Part shown: positions 1 to 6,271 of the stretch, in pieces | Numbering within the stretch: position 1 is the first letter of the stretch | Layout: every line of letters begins with the position of its first letter | Assembly: GCA_030631125.1 (NCBI GenBank) | Contig: DAOVLS010000033.1 | Span: forward strand, 1 to 13,116 | Length of the DNA stretch: 13,116 nucleotides | Source of the DNA: Planctomycetales bacterium | GTDB taxonomy: Bacteria; Planctomycetota; Phycisphaerae; SM23-33 | Direction: 5' to 3' | Made by a program: the position numbers and the translations under genes | The notes under the pieces: model-generated | Databases searched by the model: none | Told to the model about the DNA's origin: nothing | The model's input: only the letters and a program-made list of their open reading frames with translations

Positions 1-164
1 CGAACGCGGTACAGATTATCTTCCCCCGTCAGTTTGACCGTTCCGGGCGGTCTTGGATTGTCGGTCAGGGCGCCTATCTTGTCCCGGATGCGCATTGCCT
101 GCTTTCCCGTCAGGCGCGACAGTTGGCGCATTGCGTGGGGCATGATCGTCAGGCTGTATCGCAT
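1..164 (-). CDS. RelE/ParE-type toxin (C-terminus cut by window edge)
   Basis: This is the toxin half of a type II toxin-antitoxin pair; only its first 54 or so residues are inside the window. It begins MRYSLTIMPHAMRQL and continues with 'IRDKIGALTDNPRPPGTVKL' and 'DNLYRVR'. The short start strand, basic helix, 'L..NPRP.G..KL' turn and 'YRVR' strand are the usual layout of RelE/ParE-fold toxins. RelE-like members cleave mRNA on the ribosome and ParE-like members poison gyrase; the residues that would separate these lie beyond the edge. The ATG lies 3 nt after the antitoxin stop codon, so the two are almost certainly co-transcribed and translationally coupled. The family call is from sequence pattern, and the molecular target is not determined. 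Confidence 0.85.
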   Translation of the reverse strand, partial: MRYSLTIMPHAMRQLSRLTGKQAMRIRDKIGALTDNPRPPGTVKLTGEDNLYRV

Positions 165-167
165 TGC

Positions 168-428
168 CTAAAGCCCCAGGGCCTTCTTGGCCTGTTTCCA
201 GGGAATCGGCTTTTCACCCTTACGTTTGGACTCGGCTAGCACCCTGCGGGCTTCCTTCACGTCCAGACGATTTTCCAGTTCTTCCAATGCCTCGGCGTCC
301 TCGACGGAAACCAGCACTGCCACGCCTTTGCCCCGACGGGTGATGACAATCCGCTCCCCGCTGTAGGCTACGCGGTTCAGGATGTCCGATACCTCGTTGC
401 GAAATTCCCTGGCTGCTATCTTGACCAT
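168..428 (-). CDS. Phd/YefM-type antitoxin
   Basis: This small protein (86 residues from the ATG) would neutralise the adjacent toxin by direct binding and repress its own operon. The N-terminal half, starting MVKIAAREFRNEV and followed by 'ILNRVAYSGERIVITRRGK', is the standard Phd/YefM DNA-binding fold. The second half is charged and helical (about residues 45-86, ending 'WKQAKKALGL'), as expected for the toxin-wrapping tail. A TTG two codons upstream (434) is in frame, but the GGAG at 437-440 is only 2 nt from it and 8 nt from the ATG at 428, so the ATG is preferred. Antitoxin-first order and a 3-nt gap to the toxin are typical. Conditional cooperativity with the toxin is known for the family, not shown here. 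Confidence 0.9.
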   Translation of the reverse strand: MVKIAAREFRNEVSDILNRVAYSGERIVITRRGKGVAVLVSVEDAEALEELENRLDVKEARRVLAESKRKGEKPIPWKQAKKALGL

Positions 429-436
429 TGCCAAAT

Positions 437-440
437 CTCC
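437..440 (-). promoter_or_regulatory. Shine-Dalgarno site that decides the antitoxin start
   Basis: The minus strand reads GGAG here, 8 nt before the ATG at 428 and only 2 nt before the in-frame TTG at 434. This spacing supports the ATG start. Confidence 0.6.
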
Positions 441-443
441 AAT

Positions 444-479
444 ACCTGCCTGCAGGTGTACGTTAGCACCCTTGTGTAC
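444..479 (-). promoter_or_regulatory. Candidate toxin-antitoxin operator (repeats next to -10)
   Basis: Between the -10 box and the antitoxin start are an 8-bp palindrome CCTGCAGG (449-456), which overlaps an ACCTG/CAGGT inverted pair (444-448 and 453-457), and a directly repeated GTGTAC (456-461 and 474-479, 18 bp apart). The second GTGTAC touches the -10 box. Phd/YefM antitoxins repress by binding palindromes at this place, so these are the best operator candidates. The arms are short and binding is inferred. Confidence 0.35.
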
Positions 480-508
480 ATTATCGCCTCATATTGTCCA
501 CCCGTCAA
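480..508 (-). promoter_or_regulatory. Sigma70-like promoter of the toxin-antitoxin operon
   Basis: On the minus strand a -35 box TTGACG (503-508) is followed by a 17-bp spacer and a -10 box GATAAT (480-485). Each differs from consensus at one position. Transcription would begin near 473 and leave a leader of about 45 nt before the antitoxin ATG. The site lies downstream of the citrate-lyase-like operon, so the toxin-antitoxin pair need not depend on read-through. Confidence 0.65.
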
Positions 509-548
509 GCATTATATTCGTTTTTTCGATTTTTCACGGCAGTGTGGG

Positions 549-573
549 CCGTAGCGGGATAGCCGTGCTACGG
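549..573. repeat. Inverted repeat at the end of the citrate-lyase-like operon
   Basis: CCGTAGC (549-555) and GCTACGG (567-573) form a perfect 7-bp stem with an 11-nt loop, and one arm overlaps the stop codon of the upstream gene. On the minus strand no U-run follows, since the sequence past the hairpin is A-rich, so this is not a standard intrinsic terminator. It could still stabilise the mRNA 3' end or assist factor-dependent termination. Confidence 0.4.
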
Positions 574-2658
574 TTTATTCAGCGGTTTTGGGCTGGTCAG
601 GGCGGTTGTGTCTTTTGTTCCGGTGCGCATGTCCATTGGTGTGCCGAAGTCGCGGTGGTCGAGGTATTCGCCCGCTCCGCCGGCGGCGCGCCCCAGCGCG
701 AAGCCGAGGAATGCCAGGTCGGCGGCGCGGTCGAATGTCATCGACCTGTCCCGAAGACGCGGCCAGGCGATCCCCGTCCAGACCGTCGCGATGGCGGCGT
801 CGAGGTTGACTGCCCAGACCTTCCTGGCGGCTCCGACCTCGTACATCGCCCCGGCCAATTTGTGATAGAAATCGAGGAAGACGTTGTAAATTCTGTTTTC
901 GCCCAGGTATGCCGAGATTATCCGTTCGCGCGGGTCGAAGTTGACGGCCTTCGTGCTGAAGACGGGATGGCCCAGGCAGGGGATGCGTTCGTAATCAAGT
1001 CCCGCTTCTTTTTTGGCGTCCTTGTTTTTCTTGAATTTTTTGGCCGTCTCCAGCGCCATTGCCCCGATGTCCAGGCCGTGGTTCGGGTCGTAGGGGTCGG
1101 TTACGGGAGTTTCCCTGAAGATATTGGCGAGGAACTTGACGGCCAGTTTTCCGTTTCCGCCGTGGAAGTCTCCGATAGCCGCCAGCGTTGCGATCATCGC
1201 GGTATTCGGCGAATTACCGGCCGACGCCGACAGTTTCGCGCCCTGTGCCGATATTGTTCCGGGCCCGTTTGTCAGGGCGGCGATAAGGCACATTTCAACG
1301 AGTTTCGGCTCGAAATCGTGGGTTGCTTCCTCTCCTGTCCAGTAGAGAATGACGGCTTCGGCGAATGAGCGTTTCGCCATCAGTTCGGTCAGGTCGCGTC
1401 CGTAGATGCGTGTGGTCTCGCCGTCGTTCGACGAGGCATGCGAGAGGTTTTTCATTGCCCGCCGGCTTGGGCCTGCACCGAGTTCCGATTTCATCAGCCT
1501 CCTGAACTGCCCGCCCCAGGGTTCGGGAACCTTGCCGGGCGTGAGGATCAGTCGAGAGGGGATTCGCTTTCCCCAGTCGCGCATGTTGACGAACCACGGA
1601 TTCAGCACCATTTTGCGTTTTACCGGCGAATCGCGTTCGACGCCCAGCATACGGAAGATTAACTGTGTCGCCGCCGGTATGTAATGCAGGCTGCGGACTC
1701 GTATGCCCTTCTTCAGGGCCGATGTCAGTTCACTGCTCCTGCGGTAGCGTTTTTCCATCTCGAACGTCTCGACGCCGAAGTATTCGTCGAATGCCGCCGC
1801 CTTTGCCGAGGCGCTTGTCGCGCCGCCTTCGACGACAGCGCCGGCGTGCCCAAGCGATACAGACTTACCTTCCAGCGCGCCGCCGGCGACGTATACCACC
1901 ATTGGCTTGGTGAATCCGCCGGAGCGGGCCAGTTCCAACGCTTCGGTTTCGTAGAGTCCGCCCGGCTCGACGTACAGGATTACTACCTTGGTGTTTTTGT
2001 CCTTATGTGCCAGTTCCAGCAGGTCGGCCGGGGGCGTCAGGATAAGCGTATCTTTGCCCGTGGAGATTCCGAAGGATGTTCCGATACCCGCCGACGCCAG
2101 GTATGAGGCGATGGTGTTGACCATGTTGCCGGAGTTGGAGATGATCGTCGCGCTTCCGGGTGTGAAACTTTCGTCCGGCTCGTTTCCTCCGACGGCCCCG
2201 ACTCGCACGCGGTCATGGGCGTTGATGATACCCAGCGTATTGCAGCCGAGGATGTCGATACCGGCTGCATCGGCGAGATTGCGAATCTTGGCAGTTACTT
2301 CCACCGAGACGTGCTCGGTGATTACGAAAATGGTTTCGATCTTCCCTGCGCTGTAGGTGATGGCCTCTTTGACGTCGCCATAGACCGCCTGCGGGGGCGA
2401 ATAAACCACGACCTTGTTTGGGTGTTTTTCCGGTGGCAGGCCTTTCATCAGGTCGGCGCAGTTGGCGAAGACGGGGATGTCGTCGCCCTTGCCGCAGGTG
2501 ATGGTCTGCCCGCCCTTGCCCAGCGCCCAGCCGCCGACGATGTTGTTGCACCAGGCCTGGGAATCTACGGAGACCTTCGAGGCTTCGCGCCCGGTAACGT
2601 TGCTGACGGCTACCCGGTCGGATTTCTTCAGCAGGTCCGAAAGTGTCTTTGCCCTCAT
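568..2658 (-). CDS. aclA: ATP-citrate-lyase-like large subunit (CoA-ligase + citrate-synthase-like)
   Basis: This 696-residue protein matches the C-terminal half of animal ATP-citrate lyase and bacterial AclA, which uses the phosphorylated intermediate to form citryl-CoA and splits it to acetyl-CoA and oxaloacetate. A CoA-binding domain (about 10-165) and a CoA-ligase domain (about 166-290) include 'VEPGG' (Glu231) and 'LGHAGAV', where His271 is the expected phospho-histidine. After an unusually long linker (about 290-405) comes a citrate-synthase-like domain (about 406-680). It keeps His499 ('GDFHGG'), His564 ('CLGHPVF') and Asp620 ('VNLDA'), the positions of the citrate synthase triad. Compared with remembered ACL motifs, the DHG His is Asn464, the AHN His is Gln472, the ARAG Arg is Ser479 and GHR has become GHP. 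It is longer than typical AclA (about 600). The ATG overlaps the upstream stop as ATGA, with AGGAG 8 nt before. The fold and complex are secure; citrate as substrate is likely but unproven. Confidence 0.8.
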   Translation of the reverse strand: MRAKTLSDLLKKSDRVAVSNVTGREASKVSVDSQAWCNNIVGGWALGKGGQTITCGKGDDIPVFANCADLMKGLPPEKHPNKVVVYSPPQAVYGDVKEAITYSAGKIETIFVITEHVSVEVTAKIRNLADAAGIDILGCNTLGIINAHDRVRVGAVGGNEPDESFTPGSATIISNSGNMVNTIASYLASAGIGTSFGISTGKDTLILTPPADLLELAHKDKNTKVVILYVEPGGLYETEALELARSGGFTKPMVVYVAGGALEGKSVSLGHAGAVVEGGATSASAKAAAFDEYFGVETFEMEKRYRRSSELTSALKKGIRVRSLHYIPAATQLIFRMLGVERDSPVKRKMVLNPWFVNMRDWGKRIPSRLILTPGKVPEPWGGQFRRLMKSELGAGPSRRAMKNLSHASSNDGETTRIYGRDLTELMAKRSFAEAVILYWTGEEATHDFEPKLVEMCLIAALTNGPGTISAQGAKLSASAGNSPNTAMIATLAAIGDFHGGNGKLAVKFLANIFRETPVTDPYDPNHGLDIGAMALETAKKFKKNKDAKKEAGLDYERIPCLGHPVFSTKAVNFDPRERIISAYLGENRIYNVFLDFYHKLAGAMYEVGAARKVWAVNLDAAIATVWTGIAWPRLRDRSMTFDRAADLAFLGFALGRAAGGAGEYLDHRDFGTPMDMRTGTKDTTALTSPKPLNKP

Positions 2659-3944
2659 GATTTCTGCTCCTGCCTGTCGTGAGCGTTGTCGAACGGCCTG
2701 TCGTGAGCGTTGTTGAACGATTGGCGTTCGGCGATGTCAGCGAGTCTCGCGGCGTACTCGGCTACGAGCGTAATGGGTGTGTCTGGCCCGAACATCACAT
2801 ATGGGAGTTTGAGGTCTTCGAGCGTCTTTCGCAGCGCGAGCATTCCCTGGACCAGCCTGGGCCCGCCTCGGCCGATGACGACCGGGATTTCCACAGGCCC
2901 GTGGCGTTCGAAATAATCCCGCAGCGCGTCGGCGATCGCCTGGAAGGTTACGTCGATCAGCGTGTTGTTGGCCTTTCCGCCGAGTATCAGCAGGAGCGAG
3001 GCGTCCTTGAGTTTGTGTTTGAGGCATCGCTCGATAGTACCGTACATCCGGTCGTATGGCGGGTTGCCCCCGAAGTCGGACAGGAAGATCGGGTCGCCCC
3101 CGTATTCCAGGAGCGTCTCGATGATTATCGTGCTGGCTCCGCCGCCGAAGAGTATCGGCAGGACTTTTTTCCCGCCGAGGTCGGCTACGTGCGCCTGGCC
3201 TCGATGGCTGGCGGCGTCCCACTCGGCCATTTCCTCTTCCAGTTCCGTCTTGCCTTCGGGATACTCCGGCAGGTTCCGGCCGTACTCGCCGAATCGGTAA
3301 TTACTGTCGTCGAAGACGCCCTTGAAGTCGCAGGCGTATATCTTTCCGTCCGGCGTAATCCGCCAGGGGTTTATCTCGGCCATTCGCATTCCGGTTGTGA
3401 TGAACATATCCCAGAAACTAACGAACGTTCGGGACAGCAGGCTGATGAGTTTTTGCGGGCAGCGTAAGGATGCGAGCATGTCGGAGGCCTGGTATGCGTC
3501 CAGACCCTTGAAGACGTCGATTGGAATGGTTTTTTTCTTCTCTTCGGTGATTTCCTCGACGTCCACGCCGCCGGTCATTGAGATGGTGAACGACGGTCCC
3601 AGCCATCGCGAGTCGTAGGTAATGGCGGTATAGACTTCCTGCTCGGAGGGGACGAACTGGACGAGGTAGGCGGTTCTGGCGTTTTTCCCGCTGATTTCCG
3701 CCGCCGCTGCGAGTTTGAGTTTTTTCATCGCCTCGGCGGCGGTGGTAACGACGGATACCTCGCCGGCCTTGCCCCGCTTTCCGGCGAGTATGTCGGGCTT
3801 GATTATCCCCTTGCCGCCCCAGCGATCCAAAGCCGAACGTATCTCGCTGCGAGGCGCGTCGGCGGTGAGGTACTCCGGGGTGGGAATGTCAAACTGTTTG
3901 GCCAGCTGTTCCAGGAAAGTCATCTCGCCGACTTCGACCGGCAT
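2655..3944 (-). CDS. aclB: ATP-citrate-lyase-like small subunit (ATP-grasp + citrate-binding)
   Basis: This 429-residue protein corresponds to the N-terminal half of ATP-citrate lyase (AclB). It should bind ATP and citrate and phosphorylate the histidine of its partner, in the cytoplasm. The ATP-grasp region (about 1-245) shows 'IIKPD' (47-51), 'GKRGKAGEV' (55-63), 'TGGVDVE' (124-130) and 'MAEINPW' (188-194), with Glu190, Asn192 and Asp206 as likely Mg ligands. The citrate-binding, succinyl-CoA-synthetase-like domain (about 250-405) has 'FGGGAST' (266-272), 'GGKANNT' (322-328, the N-x-T citrate loop) and 'GRGGP' (358-362, the citrate-contacting Arg), so the usual citrate contacts seem kept. 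The start is supported by AAGGAGAA just upstream; an in-frame Met8 is a weaker alternative. The end is extended by a duplicated 8-residue unit (about 410-424) coded by a DNA repeat. The overlap with the next gene suggests equal synthesis of a heteromeric enzyme. Confidence 0.85.
   Translation of the reverse strand: MPVEVGEMTFLEQLAKQFDIPTPEYLTADAPRSEIRSALDRWGGKGIIKPDILAGKRGKAGEVSVVTTAAEAMKKLKLAAAAEISGKNARTAYLVQFVPSEQEVYTAITYDSRWLGPSFTISMTGGVDVEEITEEKKKTIPIDVFKGLDAYQASDMLASLRCPQKLISLLSRTFVSFWDMFITTGMRMAEINPWRITPDGKIYACDFKGVFDDSNYRFGEYGRNLPEYPEGKTELEEEMAEWDAASHRGQAHVADLGGKKVLPILFGGGASTIIIETLLEYGGDPIFLSDFGGNPPYDRMYGTIERCLKHKLKDASLLLILGGKANNTLIDVTFQAIADALRDYFERHGPVEIPVVIGRGGPRLVQGMLALRKTLEDLKLPYVMFGPDTPITLVAEYAARLADIAERQSFNNAHDRPFDNAHDRQEQKS
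2673..2720 (-). repeat. 24-bp tandem repeat inside the end of the aclB-like gene
   Basis: Units 2673-2696 and 2697-2720 match at 22 of 24 positions. Read on the minus strand they code for 'SFNNAHDR' followed by 'PFDNAHDR', giving the small subunit a tail absent from the usual family. The unit resembles short 'PFDxAQDR'-coding repeats recalled from environmental bacterial genomes, where they scatter within and between genes. The repeat stops just before the ribosome-binding site (AGGAG, 2667-2671) of the next gene. Confidence 0.75.
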
Positions 3945-3979
3945 CGCGGTTCTCCTTCATGCGGAGTCAAAGGTTGCAG

Positions 3980-4007
3980 ACTATATCTCCTCGCCGGGTA
4001 CAGACAA
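3980..4007 (-). promoter_or_regulatory. Candidate promoter of the citrate-lyase-like operon
   Basis: On the minus strand TTGTCT (4002-4007, 4 of 6 matches to the -35 consensus) lies 16 bp from TATAGT (3980-3985, 5 of 6 matches to the -10 consensus). Transcription would start near 3973, about 30 nt before the ATG at 3944. The site lies beyond the terminator of the regulator remnant, so the operon has its own promoter. No operator was recognised. Confidence 0.5.
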
Positions 4008-4030
4008 GACCTTTCTCGGCATTTAATCTG

Positions 4031-4057
4031 AAAAAAATGCGGCGGCGCTACCCGCCG
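4031..4057 (-). terminator. Intrinsic terminator of the AraC-type remnant
   Basis: On the minus strand a 6-bp G+C stem CGGCGG/CCGCCG (4052-4057 and 4040-4045) with a 6-nt loop is followed by CA and seven T (4037-4031). It begins 3 nt after the stop codon of the AraC-type frame, as expected of a native gene end. Confidence 0.8.
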
Positions 4058-4059
4058 AC

Positions 4060-4368
4060 TTACCGGCTGCGAAATTTTCTGCGGTATGCGCCCGGCGACG
4101 TGCCGATGGCCTTCCTGAAGGCGAGGCTCATGCACATGACGCTCTCGAATCCGCGTTCCGGCGCGAGGGCTTCGAGTGTCTTGTCGGTCCGGGCGAGGCC
4201 GGGAGCAACTATTGCGACTACGGCCTCAAGGTTCCCTACAGGCCTGCTGAAGCGGGGTATGTGTTCAGACTGGACGCGAATTAGGTTACGATGGTGTCTT
4301 GGGACCGGAAACAGCGCTGAACGGCAAGCCGTGCGGCTCGCCGTTCGGCGCTGTTCGAAGACCAACAA
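4060..4368 (-). pseudogene. AraC-family regulator remnant (C-terminal HTH half only)
   Basis: The last 43 or so codons (4060-4188) are clear AraC/XylS-type sequence: 'TLEALAPERGFES' and 'LAFRKAIGTSPGAYRRKF', which is the second helix-turn-helix and closing helix that bind DNA. Intact members have about 100 residues of HTH domain plus an effector-binding domain and total 250-350 residues. The frame upstream of 4188 has no family signature and runs through the inverted repeat at 4310-4355, so the ATG at 4368 is probably not a true start. A native terminator follows. It was likely a regulator, perhaps of one of the flanking operons, that has lost most of its length. A short functional protein is possible but unlikely. 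Confidence 0.65.
4310..4355. repeat. Near-perfect 22-bp inverted repeat upstream of beta-helix genes
   Basis: The arms 4310-4331 and 4334-4355 are complementary except at two positions and are separated by only 2 nt (TG). One imperfect pair would be G-U in a plus-strand transcript and the other G-U in a minus-strand transcript. No T-run follows on either strand, so it is not a classical terminator. It lies 73 nt before the first beta-helix gene, and in the decayed upstream end of the AraC-type frame. It may be a mobile palindromic element, a leader hairpin or a protein-binding site. Confidence 0.8.
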
Positions 4369-4428
4369 ACGAAATTATGCGTCAAATTACCAATATGCTT
4401 ACACGAACGGTTACAGGAGCGTCAGAAA

Positions 4429-6234
4429 ATGCGAACAAGATTGATTACTGCGAGTTTGGTGATGGTCTGCTGTCTGTCCACGAGTGCCTCGGCTAAAGGC
4501 GCGGAGGCTCCCAAAGTAATCTCCTGGTCCAACAGTAAGACCGGCAACGAGAAAACCGTCTTTGCGGTCAAGCCGGGCGAGAAGATCACCTTCAGCATCA
4601 AGGCCGACGGTGCGGAAAAATACCTCTGGCTGGCGGACAAAGTGGTTCAGAAGACAGCCGGGGGCGCATCGTTCACCTGGACCGTCCCAGCCAGGAAGGG
4701 TATGTGGACGATTCACGTCAAGACCACCACCATCGCCCGCGAGCAGTGGGTAAAACAGCAGGTGGTCTTCTGGAACAAATGGGCCAGAGTCAGAAAGGAC
4801 CGGAAAGGAAAAAGTTACCCTGAGGAAAAGCAAAAGTTTATCCGGGACATGGCGGACCTTATTACCTGTCCGGCCGAAGCGCGGAAGGAATGGACAGCCT
4901 CCACTTTCCTGGTAAGAGTCAAACCGGGCGAGTCCATTCAGAAGGCCATTGACTCACTTCCGCCCGAAGGCGGCATAATCGAACTCGCCCCGGGAACGCA
5001 CGAAGTCAACAATACAATGTATCCGACAAAATACTATTCCGGCAATTCGGAAAATCCACACTACTCGATCCTTCTCAATAAAAGCAATGTAACCGTTTAT
5101 GGCGACAGGAAAACTATTTTGAAGCATCATAAGAAGCGTATTAAAAGGAAAGGTGTCGTATGTTTCCAGATTCCTCGCGGCGGCTACAGGAACATAACTT
5201 TTCGAGGGTTCCGTTCAGAAGGCGCGTCGATTGCGGCTGACGGTGTTACCGACTTTACCGTCAAAGACACGGTATCGCGCAGCACCGGCTTTGTGGTAAG
5301 AAGTTACCAGGGCGGCCCGACGTATAGTCGGAATATTTACTTCATAAATAATACCATGCACGGAGGCTGTATCGGTTTTAACTTCAGCACGAATGTTCAT
5401 GTCTGTAATAACACGGTTGATCACGGGTCGTTTGCAATAGATGTCAACAGGAACAATGAAAATATCAATATAAGAAACAATCGCGTAACCGACGCCATAC
5501 ACGCGTTGAGAATACATGGCAGAGTAGTTAATTTGCATGTGCAGGAGAACATTTTTACAGGCCGAAATCCGCTTTTACAGGACGGTTCGCCACAAAACGG
5601 AATAGTCGAAAAGAACATCTTCAGGAACGGAAGAGACCAGGGGCTTATCATTGAATGCCAGGGGGGTGTGTCGAACTATATCATCAGGAATAATCTTATC
5701 TGCAATAACGGGCACTGGAAAGGCCATCCGAATAATGCCCCCGGCATCCGGGTAAAACAATGGAGGGGCAGCGCGGCGAGGGAAGCGAAAATAATAAATA
5801 ATGTGATCTGTAACAATAGCGGAGACGGTATCCGCCTGGACGACCCTCTCTGGACGTTGGACATAAGGAATAACGTAATCGTCGGCAACAAAGGCTATGG
5901 AGTCAACTGCAAGAGGGGCAGCCTCACTCTCGGCTATAACGACGTCTGGAACAACGTTCAAGGCGACTACAAGGGATGTGCCGCCGGTGTGGGGGATTTC
6001 TCAAAAGACCCCCTCTTTGCCGACTCGGACAAAATGGATTACCACCTCAAAAGTAAAACCGGTCGATGGGACCCGAAGGCGAAGAAATGGGTTAAAGATG
6101 ATGTAACCAGCCCGTGCATTGACGCCGGCGACCCCAAAAGCAAATATGGGAACGAGCCGCAGCCCAATGGCGGATGGGCGAACATTGGTGCATACGGAAA
6201 TACGACCGAAGCATCAAAATCATCAGACAGGTAA
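4429..6234 (+). CDS. Secreted right-handed beta-helix protein, tandem copy 1
   Basis: This 601-residue exported protein has a signal peptide (1-22, cleavage likely after 'SASA'). An Ig/PKD-like beta-sandwich (about 27-100, 'APKVISWSNSK' to 'GMWTIHVKTT') is followed by a charged helical linker (about 101-158). The pectin-lyase-fold helix opens with 'ESIQKAIDSLPPEGG' (168-182), then rungs rich in 'NN.I..N' asparagine ladders (about 240-515). The C-terminal module has 'DPLFAD', 'GRWDPKAKKWV', 'SPCIDAGDP' and 'NIGAYGN', resembling the choice-of-anchor Q type found on beta-helix proteins. Such proteins bind or cleave polysaccharides outside the cytoplasm; no catalytic residues could be assigned. 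The start has AGGAG 9 nt upstream. It lacks a helix segment present in copies 2 and 3. It is the first of three same-direction paralogues, 37 nt before the next. No convincing promoter was found. Confidence 0.88.
   Translation: MRTRLITASLVMVCCLSTSASAKGAEAPKVISWSNSKTGNEKTVFAVKPGEKITFSIKADGAEKYLWLADKVVQKTAGGASFTWTVPARKGMWTIHVKTTTIAREQWVKQQVVFWNKWARVRKDRKGKSYPEEKQKFIRDMADLITCPAEARKEWTASTFLVRVKPGESIQKAIDSLPPEGGIIELAPGTHEVNNTMYPTKYYSGNSENPHYSILLNKSNVTVYGDRKTILKHHKKRIKRKGVVCFQIPRGGYRNITFRGFRSEGASIAADGVTDFTVKDTVSRSTGFVVRSYQGGPTYSRNIYFINNTMHGGCIGFNFSTNVHVCNNTVDHGSFAIDVNRNNENINIRNNRVTDAIHALRIHGRVVNLHVQENIFTGRNPLLQDGSPQNGIVEKNIFRNGRDQGLIIECQGGVSNYIIRNNLICNNGHWKGHPNNAPGIRVKQWRGSAAREAKIINNVICNNSGDGIRLDDPLWTLDIRNNVIVGNKGYGVNCKRGSLTLGYNDVWNNVQGDYKGCAAGVGDFSKDPLFADSDKMDYHLKSKTGRWDPKAKKWVKDDVTSPCIDAGDPKSKYGNEPQPNGGWANIGAYGNTTEASKSSDR
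4513..4708 (+). repeat. Duplicated Ig-domain DNA block, first copy
   Basis: These 196 bp align without gaps to 6356-6551 in the next gene with about 10 differences by eye, far closer than the rest of the two genes. This points to recent duplication or gene conversion limited to the Ig-like domain. Confidence 0.8.
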
Positions 6235-6271
6235 AACTATCGGAAAAGGCAAAAAAAAGGAGTAGCAAGAA

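Noticed and set aside
432..434. TTG as the antitoxin start codon
   Set aside because: The GGAG site is only 2 nt away from it but 8 nt from the ATG at 428.
549..573. Hairpin as an intrinsic terminator of the citrate-lyase-like operon
   Set aside because: On the transcribed strand no T-run follows the stem; the following sequence is A-rich.
382..1368. Plus-strand open frame of 328 codons
   Set aside because: It is antisense to the aclA-like and antitoxin genes, both supported by strong family motifs, and its translation shows no domain.
2679..3467. Plus-strand open frame of 262 codons opposite the aclB-like gene
   Set aside because: It is antisense to a gene with intact ATP-grasp and citrate-binding motifs, and lacks features of its own.
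568..3944. Reading the operon as succinyl-CoA synthetase (sucCD) or malate-CoA ligase
   Set aside because: The large subunit carries a citrate-synthase-like domain after the CoA-ligase part, and the ATP-grasp subunit aligns better with ATP-citrate lyase, including its citrate loop.
4380..4400. Possible -10 box (TATGCT) for the beta-helix operon
   Set aside because: No acceptable -35 box lies at a 16-18 bp distance.
5990..6012. GGGG...CCCC hairpin recurring near the end of all three beta-helix genes
   Set aside because: It falls in codons for the conserved GDFSKDPLF motif, so protein-level conservation explains it.
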